From positions 2,830,001-2,894,000 of the forward strand of contig NZ_CP049017.1 of assembly GCF_014236795.1 (NCBI RefSeq): DNA of 64,000 nucleotides. The letters are read 5' to 3'. Shown piece after piece: positions 27,859 to 37,900 of the stretch. Source of the DNA: Xanthomonas theicola. Lineage in GTDB: Bacteria > Pseudomonadota > Gammaproteobacteria > Xanthomonadales > Xanthomonadaceae. Position numbers and translations under genes: made by a program. Numbering within the stretch: position 1 is the first letter of the stretch; the number at the start of each line of letters is the position of its first letter. A model generated the notes under the pieces. That model was not told the DNA's origin. It made no database searches and was given only the letters and a program-made list of their open reading frames with translations.

Positions 27859-30225
27859 ATGACGAGATTTCCCACTCGCCGCCTGCTAGCCCTCGCCCTC
27901 GCCGCCGGCCTCAGCCTGCCGGCCCTGGCCCAGGCGGCGGAGCCCTTCACCGCCAGCGACATCCGCATCGACGGGCTGCAACGCATCTCCTCCGGCACCG
28001 TGTTCACCTACCTGCCGGTGGAACGCGGCGACACGGTCGACGACGCCAAGGTCGGCGAGGCGATCCGCGCGCTGTACCGCACCGGCTTCTTCGAGGACGT
28101 GCAGGTCGATCGCCAGGGCAGCATCCTGGTGGTCACGGTCAAGGAGCGCCCGGCGATCAACAAGCTGACCGTCACCGGCAACAAGGACATCAAGAGCGAA
28201 GAGCTGCTCAAGGGCCTGTCCGACATCGGCCTGACCGAGGGCGGCACCTTCGACCGGTTGAGCCTGGACCGGGTGACCCAGGAACTGACCCGGCAGTACA
28301 ACAACCGCGGCAAGTACAACGTCGAGATCACCCCGACGGTGAGTCCGCTGGACCGCAACCGGGTCGACGTGGCGATCGCGATCAAGGAAGGCAAGGCCGC
28401 CAAGATCCAGCACGTCAACCTGGTCGGCACCGAGAAATTCGCCAACAAGGACATCCTGGAGAACTGGGAGTCGCGCGAGCACAACTGGCTGTCGTGGTAC
28501 CGCCGCGACGACCAGTATTCCAAGGAAAAGCTGTCCGGCGACCTGGAAAAGCTCAACTCCTGGTATCTGGACCGCGGCTATGTCGATTTCAGCGTCGATT
28601 CCACCCAGGTGGCGATCAGCCCCAACAAGCGCGACATGTACCTGACCGCCGGCATCACCGAAGGCGAGCAGTACAAGATCTCCGACATCAAGGTCACCGG
28701 CGACACCGTGCTGCCGCAGGAAGAGGTGGAGAAGCTGGTGATCCCGAAACCGGGCGACACCTTCTCGCGCGCGCTGCTGGAGTTCAGCTCCGACGCGATC
28801 ACCAACACGCTCAGCAACATCGGCTACGCCTTCGCCAAGGTCAATCCGATCCCCACCACCGACCGCGAGAAGCGCACCGTTGCGATCAACCTGCAGGTGG
28901 TGCCGGGTCCACGCGTGGCGGTGCGCCGCATCGTGTTCCGTGGCAACACCCGGACTTCCGACGAAGTGCTGCGCCGCGAGATGCGCCAGTTCGAGAACAG
29001 CTGGTACTCGCAGGCGGCGATCGACCGTTCCAAGATCCGCCTGCAGCGGCTGGGCTACTTCGAGTCGGTGGACGTGGAGACGACGCTGGTGCCGGGCAGC
29101 AACGACAAGGTCGACGTGGTCTACAGCGTCAAGGAGACCACCTCGGGCAGCTTCACCTTCGGCCTGGGCTATTCGCAGACCTACGGCGTGACCACCTCGA
29201 TCCAGCTGTCGCAGAACAATTTCCTCGGCGGCGGCAACCGCGTCGCGGTGGACGCCTCGCGCAGCAGCTACCAGGAGCGCTACGCGTTCTCCTACACCAA
29301 TCCGTTCTTCACCGACGACGGCGTATCGCTGGGCTACAACATCTCGTACCGCAAGCTGGACTATTCCGATTTCGGCACCGCACAGTACAACAGCAAGAAC
29401 GGCGCGGCGCAGGCGATCTTCGGCGTGCCGATCACCGAGAACGACACCGTGTCGTTGATGTTCGGCATCGACAGCAACCAGATCACCACCTACGAGAACT
29501 TCACTCCGAAGGCGATCATCGACTACATCGACGCGATCGGCCAGCGCACCTTCCACGCCTGGCGCAGCGAGCTTGGCTGGGCGCGCGACACCCGCAACGA
29601 CTACTTCATGCCGACCCGCGGCCTGTATCAGCGCGTCGGCCTGGAAGCCACCCTGCCCGGCTCCACCGTCGAGTACTACAAGCTGAACTACCAGATCTCC
29701 AAGTACTGGACGATCATCCCGTCGCTGGTGCTCAACACCCGCGCCGAATTCGGCTACGGCGACAGCTACGGCAGCGACGTCACCCGCACCATCACCAATG
29801 CCAACGGCACCACCCGCACGGTCACCGCCTCGGGCCTGCCGTTCTACGAGAACTTCTACGCCGGCGGCACCAACTCGGTGCGCGGCTTCCAGGACAACAC
29901 CCTCGGTCCGCGCTCGGAGGCCACCGCTTCGTACAGCCGCGGGCAGCCGCTGGGCGGCTCGTTCAAGACCGTGGGCTCGATGGAAATGTATTTCCCGAAG
30001 CTGTTCGACAGCCCGTCGGCGCGCATCTCCGCGTTCGTCGACGTCGGCAACGTGTTCAACGGCATCGACGCCTACAAGACCAACGACCTGCGTGCCTCCA
30101 CCGGTGTCGCACTGCTGTGGCGCGCGCCGGTCGGTCCGATCTCGATCAGCTACGCGCTCCCGTTGAAGAAGCAGGACAACGACGAGATCGAGCGCCTGCA
30201 GTTCACCTTTGGCGGGCAGTTCTAA
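27859..30225 (+). CDS. bamA: Outer membrane protein assembly factor BamA
   Basis: Central beta-barrel of the BAM machine. The chosen ATG gives a clean signal peptide (MTRFPTRRLLALALAAGLSL, cleavage near AQAAEP). An ATG at 27769 overlapping the rseP stop is in frame but would bury the signal. Five POTRA domains (about residues 28-430) are followed by a 16-strand barrel with the loop-6 motif VRGF and a C-terminal Phe. The 788-residue length is normal. The family gene skp, which often follows, is absent. Confidence 0.97.
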   Translation: MTRFPTRRLLALALAAGLSLPALAQAAEPFTASDIRIDGLQRISSGTVFTYLPVERGDTVDDAKVGEAIRALYRTGFFEDVQVDRQGSILVVTVKERPAINKLTVTGNKDIKSEELLKGLSDIGLTEGGTFDRLSLDRVTQELTRQYNNRGKYNVEITPTVSPLDRNRVDVAIAIKEGKAAKIQHVNLVGTEKFANKDILENWESREHNWLSWYRRDDQYSKEKLSGDLEKLNSWYLDRGYVDFSVDSTQVAISPNKRDMYLTAGITEGEQYKISDIKVTGDTVLPQEEVEKLVIPKPGDTFSRALLEFSSDAITNTLSNIGYAFAKVNPIPTTDREKRTVAINLQVVPGPRVAVRRIVFRGNTRTSDEVLRREMRQFENSWYSQAAIDRSKIRLQRLGYFESVDVETTLVPGSNDKVDVVYSVKETTSGSFTFGLGYSQTYGVTTSIQLSQNNFLGGGNRVAVDASRSSYQERYAFSYTNPFFTDDGVSLGYNISYRKLDYSDFGTAQYNSKNGAAQAIFGVPITENDTVSLMFGIDSNQITTYENFTPKAIIDYIDAIGQRTFHAWRSELGWARDTRNDYFMPTRGLYQRVGLEATLPGSTVEYYKLNYQISKYWTIIPSLVLNTRAEFGYGDSYGSDVTRTITNANGTTRTVTASGLPFYENFYAGGTNSVRGFQDNTLGPRSEATASYSRGQPLGGSFKTVGSMEMYFPKLFDSPSARISAFVDVGNVFNGIDAYKTNDLRASTGVALLWRAPVGPISISYALPLKKQDNDEIERLQFTFGGQF

Positions 30226-30239
30226 AGAACTGCCCGCCC

Positions 30240-30354
30240 GCTGCCAGGGCGTTGCCCTGGCAGCCCAGGTTTTCGCTGAGCGAAAACCTGGCCGGGGCTT
30301 GGCTTGCCTAATCCCCGCGCCTTCGGCGCGCCCCCTTTAACAAAAGGGGGCTTT
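30240..30354 (+). terminator. Run of hairpins after bamA, last one with a T-tract
   Basis: Three clear stems follow bamA: CTGCCAGGGC around GTT (30240-30264), CCAGGTTTTCGC around TGA (30265-30291), and GCCCCCTTT facing AAAGGGGGC followed by TTT (30330-30354). A small GCGCC-TTC-GGCGC stem lies before the last. The third is a good intrinsic terminator, so lpxD needs its own promoter. Nothing else coding was seen up to 30467. Confidence 0.75.
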
Positions 30355-30455
30355 CATCCAGCCGGCTGATCGCAACTTGCTCGAGACTAACGCTGCAAGA
30401 CTGCGTAGCGCGGGCCCTATGTGGCCTTACGCATGACCGTGCCGATGGCACACGG

Positions 30456-30461
30456 TAGAAT
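30456..30461 (+). promoter_or_regulatory. -10 box directly before lpxD
   Basis: TAGAAT ends six bases before the lpxD GTG. Transcription would then begin at or next to the start codon, giving a leaderless message. The -35 region (ATGACC) is poor, so this is tentative. Confidence 0.45.
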
Positions 30462-30467
30462 CCCGGC

Positions 30468-31490
30468 GTGAATACTCTTTCCTATACCGCACACGAGATC
30501 GCCGAACGCTTCGGGCTGCAGGTGCATGGCGACGGCGCCGTCGCCGTGCACGGGGTGGCCACGCTGGCGCATGCCGGGCCCGGGCAACTGAGCTTCCTGG
30601 CCAATCCGCGCTATCGCGCGCAGTTGGCCGACAGCGCCGCCGCGATCGTGGTGCTGCGCGCCGACGACGCGGAGGCGGCGCCCGGCACCGCGCTGATCGC
30701 CCGCGATCCGTACCTCGCCTTCGCCAAGATCGCCGCGCTGTTCGACGTGGCGCCGGCGCGCCCGCCCGGCATCCATCCCAGCGCCAGCATCGACCCCAGC
30801 GCGCAGATCGCCGCCGGCGCGCACATCGGCGCCTTCGTCAGCATCGGCGCGCGCAGTGTGATCGGCGACGGCTGCGTGATCGGCCCGGGCTGCGTGATCG
30901 GCGACGACTGCCGGGTCGGCGCCGGCTGCGAGCTGATCGCCCGCGTCACCCTGGTCGCCCGCGTGCGCCTGGGTGCGCGGGTGCGCATCCATCCCGGCGC
31001 GGTGCTCGGCGCCGACGGCTTCGGTCTGGCAATGGACGCCGGCCATTGGATCAAGGTGCCGCAGCTCGGCGGCGTGGCGATCGGCGACGATTGCGAGATC
31101 GGCGCCAACGCCTGCGTCGACCGCGGCGCGCTGGAGGACACCACGCTCGAGGAGGACGTGCGCCTGGACAACCTGGTGCAAGTCGCGCACAACGTGCACA
31201 TCGGCGCGCACAGCGCCATCGCCGGCTGCACCGGCATCGCCGGCAGCGCCAGGATCGGCCGCTACTGCATGCTCGGCGGCGCGGTGGGCGTGGTCGGCCA
31301 CCTGGAGATCTGCGACAAGGTGGTCGTCACCGGCAAGTCGGTGGTGCGCAACTCCATTCACGAGCCGGGCGAGTACTCGTCCGGCACTCCATTGACCGAC
31401 AACCGCACGTGGCGCAAGAACGCCGCGCGCTTCAAGCAGCTCGATGCCCTGGCCCGTCGCATCCTGGCTGTCAGCAAGGAGACGCCATGA
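30468..31490 (+). CDS. lpxD: UDP-3-O-(3-hydroxyacyl)glucosamine N-acyltransferase
   Basis: Third step of lipid A synthesis. The 340-residue protein has an N-terminal uridine-binding domain (YTAHEIAERFGLQV, LSFLANPRY), a long left-handed beta-helix of hexapeptide repeats (about residues 100-280) and the catalytic His region VQVAHNVHIG. The GTG start fits the family N-terminus. It overlaps fabZ by ATGA and opens the lpxD-fabZ-lpxA-lpxB-rnhB operon. Confidence 0.96.
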   Translation: MNTLSYTAHEIAERFGLQVHGDGAVAVHGVATLAHAGPGQLSFLANPRYRAQLADSAAAIVVLRADDAEAAPGTALIARDPYLAFAKIAALFDVAPARPPGIHPSASIDPSAQIAAGAHIGAFVSIGARSVIGDGCVIGPGCVIGDDCRVGAGCELIARVTLVARVRLGARVRIHPGAVLGADGFGLAMDAGHWIKVPQLGGVAIGDDCEIGANACVDRGALEDTTLEEDVRLDNLVQVAHNVHIGAHSAIAGCTGIAGSARIGRYCMLGGAVGVVGHLEICDKVVVTGKSVVRNSIHEPGEYSSGTPLTDNRTWRKNAARFKQLDALARRILAVSKETP

Positions 31491-31942
31491 GCCACGACCA
31501 GAACCTGCCGGACATCCACCATATCCAGGCGTTGATCCCGCATCGCTACCCTTTCCTGCTGGTGGACAAGGTGGTTTCGCTCGACTTCGAGAACCGCAGG
31601 ATCGTGGCGCACAAGAACGTCAGCATCAACGAACCGTTCTTCCAGGGCCACTTCCCGAGCCAGCCGATCATGCCCGGCGTGCTGATCATCGAGGCGCTCG
31701 CCCAGGCCGGCGGCGTGCTGACCCAGCTCACCCTGGGCCGCGACGCGCAATCCAAGCTGTTCTACATGGTCAAGGTCGAGAACGCCCGCTTCAGCAAGCA
31801 GGTCGTGCCCGGCGACGTGCTGGAGCTGCACGTGGAGATCAAGCGGGTGATCCGCAACATGGCCGTGTACTACGGCCAAGCCAAGGTCGACGGCAAGGTC
31901 GTCGCCTGCGCCGAAGTGCTGTGCGCCGGCACCCGCGAATGA
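31487..31942 (+). CDS. fabZ: 3-hydroxyacyl-ACP dehydratase
   Basis: Dehydrates 3-hydroxyacyl-ACP in fatty-acid elongation and competes with LpxA/LpxD for the same substrate pool. The 151-residue hot-dog protein has [13 protein letters not shown] with the catalytic His, and [20 protein letters not shown] with the catalytic Glu. Translation is coupled to lpxD. Confidence 0.97.
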   Translation: MSHDQNLPDIHHIQALIPHRYPFLLVDKVVSLDFENRRIVAHKNVSINEPFFQGHFPSQPIMPGVLIIEALAQAGGVLTQLTLGRDAQSKLFYMVKVENARFSKQVVPGDVLELHVEIKRVIRNMAVYYGQAKVDGKVVACAEVLCAGTRE

Positions 31943-31961
31943 TCCGCGCAGGAGACCTGCA

Positions 31962-32753
31962 ATGAGCGACAACGTTCCTCCGATCCATCCCACCGCGGTG
32001 ATCGACCCGTCGGCGACGCTGGCTGCGGACGTGCGCGTCGGCGCCTTCACTCTGATCGAGGCCGACGTGGAAATCGGCAGCGGCAGCGTGATCGGCCCGC
32101 ATTGCAGCATCGTCGGCCCGACCCGGATCGGCCGCGACAACCGCCTGCTCGGCCACGCCGCGCTCGGCGGCGATCCGCAGGACAAGAAATTCGCCGGCGA
32201 GCGCACCGAGCTGGTGATGGGCGACCGCAACGTGATCCGCGAGTTCGTCACCGTCAGCCGCGGCACCGGCAGCGGTGGCGGCATCACCCGGATCGGCAGC
32301 GACAACTGGTTCCTGGCCTATACCCACGTGGCCCACGACTGCGTGGTCGGCGACCACTGCGTGTTCTCCAACAACACCACGCTGGCCGGGCACGTCGAGG
32401 TCGGCGACCACGTGATCGTCAGCGGCTTCGCCGGCGCGCACCAGTTCTGCCGCATCGGCGCCCACGCCTTCCTCGGCATGGGCGCGCTGATCAACGGCGA
32501 CGTGCCGCCGTTCACGATGGTCGGCGGCAACTCGCTGGGCCGCCCGCGCGGCATCAACAGCGAAGGCCTCAAGCGCCGCGGCTTCGACAGCGAGCGCGTG
32601 GCCGCGATCAAGCGCGCCTACCGCGCGCTGTACGTGGCCGGCGTGCCGCTGGCCGAGGCCAAGCAGCAGCTCGCGGTGCTGGCCGAACGCAGCGAGGACG
32701 TACGCGCGATGCTGGAATTCATCGAAGCCGGCGAGCGGCCGTTGTTGCGATGA
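31962..32753 (+). CDS. lpxA: UDP-N-acetylglucosamine acyltransferase
   Basis: First step of lipid A synthesis. The 263-residue trimeric beta-helix enzyme has the catalytic His context [15 protein letters not shown] and the [19 protein letters not shown] loop. The C-terminal helical domain is complete. It lies 19 bases after fabZ and overlaps lpxB by ATGA. Confidence 0.97.
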   Translation: MSDNVPPIHPTAVIDPSATLAADVRVGAFTLIEADVEIGSGSVIGPHCSIVGPTRIGRDNRLLGHAALGGDPQDKKFAGERTELVMGDRNVIREFVTVSRGTGSGGGITRIGSDNWFLAYTHVAHDCVVGDHCVFSNNTTLAGHVEVGDHVIVSGFAGAHQFCRIGAHAFLGMGALINGDVPPFTMVGGNSLGRPRGINSEGLKRRGFDSERVAAIKRAYRALYVAGVPLAEAKQQLAVLAERSEDVRAMLEFIEAGERPLLR

Positions 32754-34111
32754 ACAGTGGAACCGGGACTCGGGACCAGGGACTCGGGACCCGGAACGGC
32801 AATGCATCGTGCAGCTCGCAGACCGGAGCGCAAGACAACGAACTCCCCGGGTCCCGAGTCTCCGGTCCCGAGTCCCGAACCTCGAGTCCCCAGTCCCCAG
32901 TCCCCAGTTCCCCCGCAGCAAAGCTGCGCATCGCCCTGGTCGCCGGCGAAGCCTCCGGCGACCAGCTCGGCGCCGGCCTGATCGAAGCGCTGCGCGCGCG
33001 CTATCCGCAGGCCGAGTTCGGCGGCATCGGCGGCGACGCGATGCGCACTGCCGGCTGCCAGACCTGGTTCGACGCCAGCGAGCTGGCGGTGATGGGGCTG
33101 ATGGAAGTGCTGCGCCACCTGCCGCGCCTGCTGAAACTGCGCCGCGCGCTGCGCGAGCGCCTACTGGACTGGCGCCCGGACGTGTTCGTCGGCATCGACG
33201 CGCCCGACTTCAATCTCGGCGTGGAGCGCTGGCTCAAGCGGCGCGGCATCCGCACCGTGCACTACGTGAGTCCCTCGGTCTGGGCCTGGCGCGAGCGGCG
33301 CGCGGCCAAGATCGGCGCCAGCGCCGACCGGGTGCTGTGCCTGTTCCCGATGGAGCCGCCGATCTACGCCAGGCACGGCGTGGATGCGCGCTTCGTCGGC
33401 CACCCGATGGCCGACGCGGTCGCGCTGCACGGCGACCGCGAGGCGGCGCGCGCCGAACTCGGCCTGCCGTCCGCCGCGACCGTGCTGGCGGTGCTGCCGG
33501 GCAGCCGCCTGGGCGAGATCGGCCGGCTCGGCGACACCTTCTTCGCCGCCGCCTGGCAGGTGCTGCAGCAGATGCCGGGCGCGCACGTGGTGGTACCGGC
33601 GGCCAACCCCGCGTGCAAGGCGCTGCTCGCCGCGCAGCTGTCGCGCTCGGCGTTGCCGGTGGTGTATTCGCACCTGCTCGACGGCCAGGCCCGCACCGCG
33701 TTGCTCGCCGCCGACGTGGTGCTGCTGGCCTCCGGCACCGCGACGCTGGAGGCGATGCTGGTGAAGCGGCCGATGGTGGTCGGCTACAAGGTCGCACCGC
33801 TGACCTACCGCATCGTCAAGGCGCTGGGCCTGCTGAAGGTCGACCGCTACGCGCTGCCCAACATCCTCGCCGGCCGCGACCTGGCGCCGGAACTGATGCA
33901 GGACGCCTGCACCCCCGACGCGCTCGCCGCCGCGCTGCTGCACTGGCTGCGCGATCCGCAGGCGCTGGCCGCGCTGCAACCAGAATACGAACGCCTGCAC
34001 CGGCTGCTGCGCCAGGACGCCTCGGCGCGTGCGGCCGATGCGGTGGCGGAATTGCTGGGGACTCGGGACGCGGGACGCGGGACTCGGGACTCGGAAGACG
34101 CAACAGCATGA
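32750..34111 (+). CDS. lpxB: Lipid-A-disaccharide synthase with repeat-encoded N-terminal tail
   Basis: Condenses UDP-diacylglucosamine with lipid X. The conserved glycosyltransferase core begins at about residue 59 ([16 protein letters not shown]), with [20 protein letters not shown] and LPGSRLGEI in order. The annotated ATG, overlapping lpxA, adds about 58 residues. These are translated from heptamer repeats ([11 protein letters not shown], then [20 protein letters not shown]) and have no counterpart in ordinary LpxB. The last 14 or so residues ([17 protein letters not shown]) are likewise repeat-derived. Translation might instead begin at a non-ATG codon near the core, but none with a ribosome site is obvious. 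Confidence 0.94.
   Translation: MNSGTGTRDQGLGTRNGNASCSSQTGAQDNELPGSRVSGPESRTSSPQSPVPSSPAAKLRIALVAGEASGDQLGAGLIEALRARYPQAEFGGIGGDAMRTAGCQTWFDASELAVMGLMEVLRHLPRLLKLRRALRERLLDWRPDVFVGIDAPDFNLGVERWLKRRGIRTVHYVSPSVWAWRERRAAKIGASADRVLCLFPMEPPIYARHGVDARFVGHPMADAVALHGDREAARAELGLPSAATVLAVLPGSRLGEIGRLGDTFFAAAWQVLQQMPGAHVVVPAANPACKALLAAQLSRSALPVVYSHLLDGQARTALLAADVVLLASGTATLEAMLVKRPMVVGYKVAPLTYRIVKALGLLKVDRYALPNILAGRDLAPELMQDACTPDALAAALLHWLRDPQALAALQPEYERLHRLLRQDASARAADAVAELLGTRDAGRGTRDSEDATA
32763..32913. repeat. Inverted heptamer-repeat element inside the lpxB 5' region
   Basis: The left arm 32763-32794 (GGGACTC/GGGACCC units) is the near-perfect reverse complement of 32847-32878, separated by 52 bases. 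Further GAGTCCC/CAGTCCCC units run to 32913. The arms could form a stem of about 30 bp in the mRNA just after the lpxB start codon. Confidence 0.9.
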
Positions 34112-34182
34112 AGCATCCCGATCACGCATCGCCGCAGCAACGCCTGCTTTCCGAGTCCCGGGTCCCGGGTCCCGCGTCCCGT
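34057..34182. repeat. Inverted heptamer-repeat element across the lpxB-rnhB junction
   Basis: Arms 34057-34094 (GGGACTC/GGGACGC units) and 34151-34182 (GAGTCCC/GGGTCCC units) are inverted copies with a spacer of about 56 bases. The spacer contains the lpxB stop and the rnhB start. Both coding ends are written in repeat sequence. Confidence 0.88.
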
Positions 34183-34800
34183 CGGCTCTACGCCGGCGTC
34201 GACGAAGCCGGGCGCGGGCCGCTGGCCGGGCCGGTCGCGGTGGCGGCGGTGGTGTTCGACCCGGCGCGGACCCGCATCAACGGCCTGGACGACTCCAAGC
34301 GGCTGACCGCGGCACGGCGCGAGATCCTGTACGCGCGCATCCTCGAGCGCGCGCTGGCCTGGCAGGTGGTGCTGATCGAGGCCGAGGAGATCGACCGGCT
34401 GAACATCTACCAGGCCACCATGCTGGGCATGCGCCGCGCGGTCGAGGGCGTGGCGCACGTGGCCGGGTTCGCGCGCATCGACGGCAACCGCGTGCCAAAG
34501 GGCCTGCCCTGCACCGCCGAGGCGCTGGTCGGCGGCGACGGCCTGGACCGCGCGATCATGGCCGCCTCGATCGTGGCCAAGGTCACCCGCGACCGCATCA
34601 TGCAGCGCCTGCACGACCAGCACCCGCACTACGGCTTCGACCTGCACAAGGGCTATGCCACCCCCGCGCACCTGGCCGCCCTGGCCGCGCATGGTCCGTG
34701 CCCGCAGCATCGGCGCAGCTTCGCGCCCGTGCGCAGTGCGTTGCAGAGCCGGGACTCGGGAGTCGGGACTCGGGACCCGGAACAGCGGCAGATCGCATAG
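34108..34800 (+). CDS. rnhB: Ribonuclease HII
   Basis: Cuts the RNA strand of RNA-DNA hybrids, including single ribonucleotides. The catalytic core starts at about residue 27: [18 protein letters not shown] holds the first Asp-Glu pair. [13 protein letters not shown] and the [14 protein letters not shown] motif follow. Residues about 13-26 and the last 15 are encoded by the heptamer repeats. The ATG overlaps the lpxB stop. Total length is 230 residues. Confidence 0.95.
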   Translation: MKHPDHASPQQRLLSESRVPGPASRRLYAGVDEAGRGPLAGPVAVAAVVFDPARTRINGLDDSKRLTAARREILYARILERALAWQVVLIEAEEIDRLNIYQATMLGMRRAVEGVAHVAGFARIDGNRVPKGLPCTAEALVGGDGLDRAIMAASIVAKVTRDRIMQRLHDQHPHYGFDLHKGYATPAHLAALAAHGPCPQHRRSFAPVRSALQSRDSGVGTRDPEQRQIA

Positions 34801-34878
34801 TTTCCGCCCGCAGGCAACGCGCACAGGCTCCCGCGCACGCAGCCCGCCGGGGCCCGGGGTTCCGGTTCCGAGTCCCGG
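34749..34878. repeat. Inverted heptamer-repeat element at the end of rnhB
   Basis: The arm 34749-34780 (GGGACTC units, coding for the rnhB tail) faces a shorter, more decayed arm at 34852-34878 ending GAGTCCCGG. It lies between rnhB and dnaE. Confidence 0.75.
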
Positions 34879-34942
34879 CTTGTCAAGCCTTGCCCGCCCC
34901 CGTCCCCGCCGCTACCCTGCCCGGGCATCGCTCTGGTTCCGC

Positions 34943-37900
34943 ATGTCCACTTCCCGCTTCGCTCATCTGCACGTCCACACCGAGTTCTCGCTGGCGGACT
35001 CCACCATCCGCGTGCCCGAGAAGCCGGATCAGGCGGACCCGAAGAAAGCCAAGCAGGCCAACCTGCTCAGCCGCGCGGTCGAGCTCGGCTTGCCCGCGCT
35101 CGCGGTCACCGACCTGAACAACCTGTTCGCCTTGGTCAAGTTCTACAAGGCGGCCGAGGGCGTGGGCATCAAGCCGATCGCCGGCGCCGACCTGCTGATC
35201 GCCGACGGCACCCAGGCGCCGTGGCGGCTCACCGTGCTGTGCCGCGACCGCGACGGCTACCTGAGCCTGTCGCGGCTGCTGACCCGTGCCTGGCTGGAGG
35301 GCCATCGCAACGAAGGCGGCGTGGCGATCCGGCCGGAGTGGCTGCAGGCCGGCAGCGACAACCTATTCGCCCTGGCCGGACGCGACAGCCTGGCCGGGCG
35401 CCTGGCCGGCGAAGGCCGCCACGACCTGGCCGAGCAGCAACTGGCCGACTGGCAGCGCATCTTCGGCGACGGCCTGCACCTGGAGCTGACCCGCACCGGC
35501 CGCGACGGCGAGGACGCGTTCAACCGGTTCGCGCTGCACGCCGCGGGCATGCGCGGGCTGCCGGTGGTGGCCAGCAACGACGTGCGCTTCCTGTACGCCA
35601 GCGACTTCGCCGCGCACGAGGCGCGCGTGTGCATTTCCTCCGGCCGCGTGCTCGACGATCCCAAGCGCCCGCGCGACTACAGCGACCAGCAATACCTGAA
35701 GTCGTCCGAGGAAATGGCCGCGCTGTTCGCCGACATCCCCGACGCGATCGCCAACACGCTGGCGCTGGCGCAGCGCTGCAATCTCCAGATGCAATTGGGC
35801 AGCTACTTCCTGCCCGCCTATCCGGTGCCCGACGACGAGACGCTGGACAGCTGGATCCGCAGCCAGTCGCGCGACGGCCTGGCCGCGCGCCTGGAGAAGA
35901 ACCCGCTGGCGCCGGGCAAGACCCGCCAGGACTACGTCGACCGGCTCGAGTTCGAGCTGGACACCATCATCGAGATGGGCTTCCCCGGCTACTTCCTGAT
36001 CGTGGCCGACTTCATCCAGTGGGGCAAGGCGCAGGGCATCCCGATCGGCCCGGGCCGCGGCTCCGGCGCCGGCTCGCTGGTGGCGTGGGCGCTGCAGATC
36101 ACCGACCTGGACCCGCTGCCGTACAACCTGCTGTTCGAGCGCTTCCTCAATCCCGAACGCGTGTCGATGCCCGACTTCGACATCGACTTCTGCATGGACC
36201 GCCGCGACGAGGTCATCGACTACGTCGCGCGCAAGTACGGGCGCGACCGGGTCAGCCAGATCATCACCTACGGCACCATGGCGGCCAAGGCCGTGGTGCG
36301 CGACTGCGGCCGCGTGCTCGGCTTCCCGTATGGCCTGGTCGACGGCGTGGCCAAGCTGATCCCGAACGTCCTCGGCATCACCCTGAAGGACGCGATGGGC
36401 GAAGGCAAGGACAGCGAGATGGCCTCGCCGGAGCTGATCCAGCGCTACCAGGCCGAGGACGACGTGCGCGACCTGATGGACCTGGCGCGGCAGCTGGAGG
36501 ACCTGACCCGCAACGCCGGCAAGCACGCCGGCGGCGTGGTGATCGCGCCGACGCCGCTGTCCGACTTCTGCCCGCTGTTCGCCGAACACGACGTCGACCA
36601 CCTGGGCAGGAATCCGGTCACCCAGTTCGACAAGGACGACGTCGAGCAGGTCGGCCTGGTCAAGTTCGACTTCCTCGGCCTGCGCACGCTGACCATCATC
36701 GACTGGGCGGTGAAGGCGATCAACGCGCGCCATGCGCGCGCCGGCGTCCCGCCGGTGGACATCGCCGCGATCCCGCTCGACGACGCACCCACCTACAAGG
36801 GCATCTTCGCCTCGGGCAACACCGGGGCGGTGTTCCAGTTCGAATCCTCGGGCATGCGCCGGCTGCTGAAGGACGCCAAGCCCGACCGCTTCGAGGACCT
36901 GATCGCGCTGGTGTCGCTGTACCGCCCCGGCCCGATGGACCTGATCCCGGACTTCAACGCGCGCAAGCACGGCCAGCAGGAGATCGTCTACCCCGATCCG
37001 CGCACCGAGGCGATCCTGAAAGACACCTACGGCATCATGGTGTACCAGGAACAGGTGATGCAGATGGCGCAGATCGTCGGCGCCTACTCGCTGGGCGGCG
37101 CCGACCTGCTGCGCCGCGCGATGGGCAAGAAGGTGCCGGCGGAGATGGCCAAGCATCGCGAGATCTTCCGCGAGGGTGCGGCCAAGGGCGGCGTCGGCCA
37201 GGCCAAGGCCGACGAAATCTTCGACCTGATGGAGAAGTTCGCCGGCTACGGCTTCAACAAGTCGCACGCCGCCGCCTACGCGCTGGTCAGCTACCAGACC
37301 GCGTGGCTGAAACGGCACTACCCGGCCGAGTTCATGGCCGCCACCCTGTCCTCGGACATGGACAATACCGACAAGGTGGTCGGCTTCCTCGACGAGGTGC
37401 GCAATCTCGGCCTGAGCGTGCTGCCGCCGCGGCTCAACGCCTCGGCGTACATGTTCGCCGCGGCCACCGCGGACACCATCCAGTACGGCCTGGGCGCAAT
37501 CAAGGGTGTGGGCCGCGGCGCGTGCGAGGCGATCGTGGCCGAGCGCGAGCGCGGCGGCGACTACGCCTCGCTGCTGGATTTCTGCACGCGTGTGGAATCG
37601 GCCAAGCTCAACAAGCGCACCCTGGAAGCGCTGATCAACGCCGGCGCGATGGACGGGCTGGGCAGCAACCGCGCCACACTGATGCTGCAGCTGCCGGAGG
37701 TGATGAAGGCCACCGAGCAGATGGCGCGCGAGCGCGCCTCCGGGCAGAACTCGCTGTTCGGCGGCGCCGACGCCAGCGCCCCGGCGCTGCACCTGGATCT
37801 GTCGGAAAGCAAGGAATGGCCGCTGGGCCAGTTGCTGACCGGCGAGCGCGAGACGCTGGGCTTCTATCTCAGCGGCCATCCGTTCGATCCCTTCCGCGAG

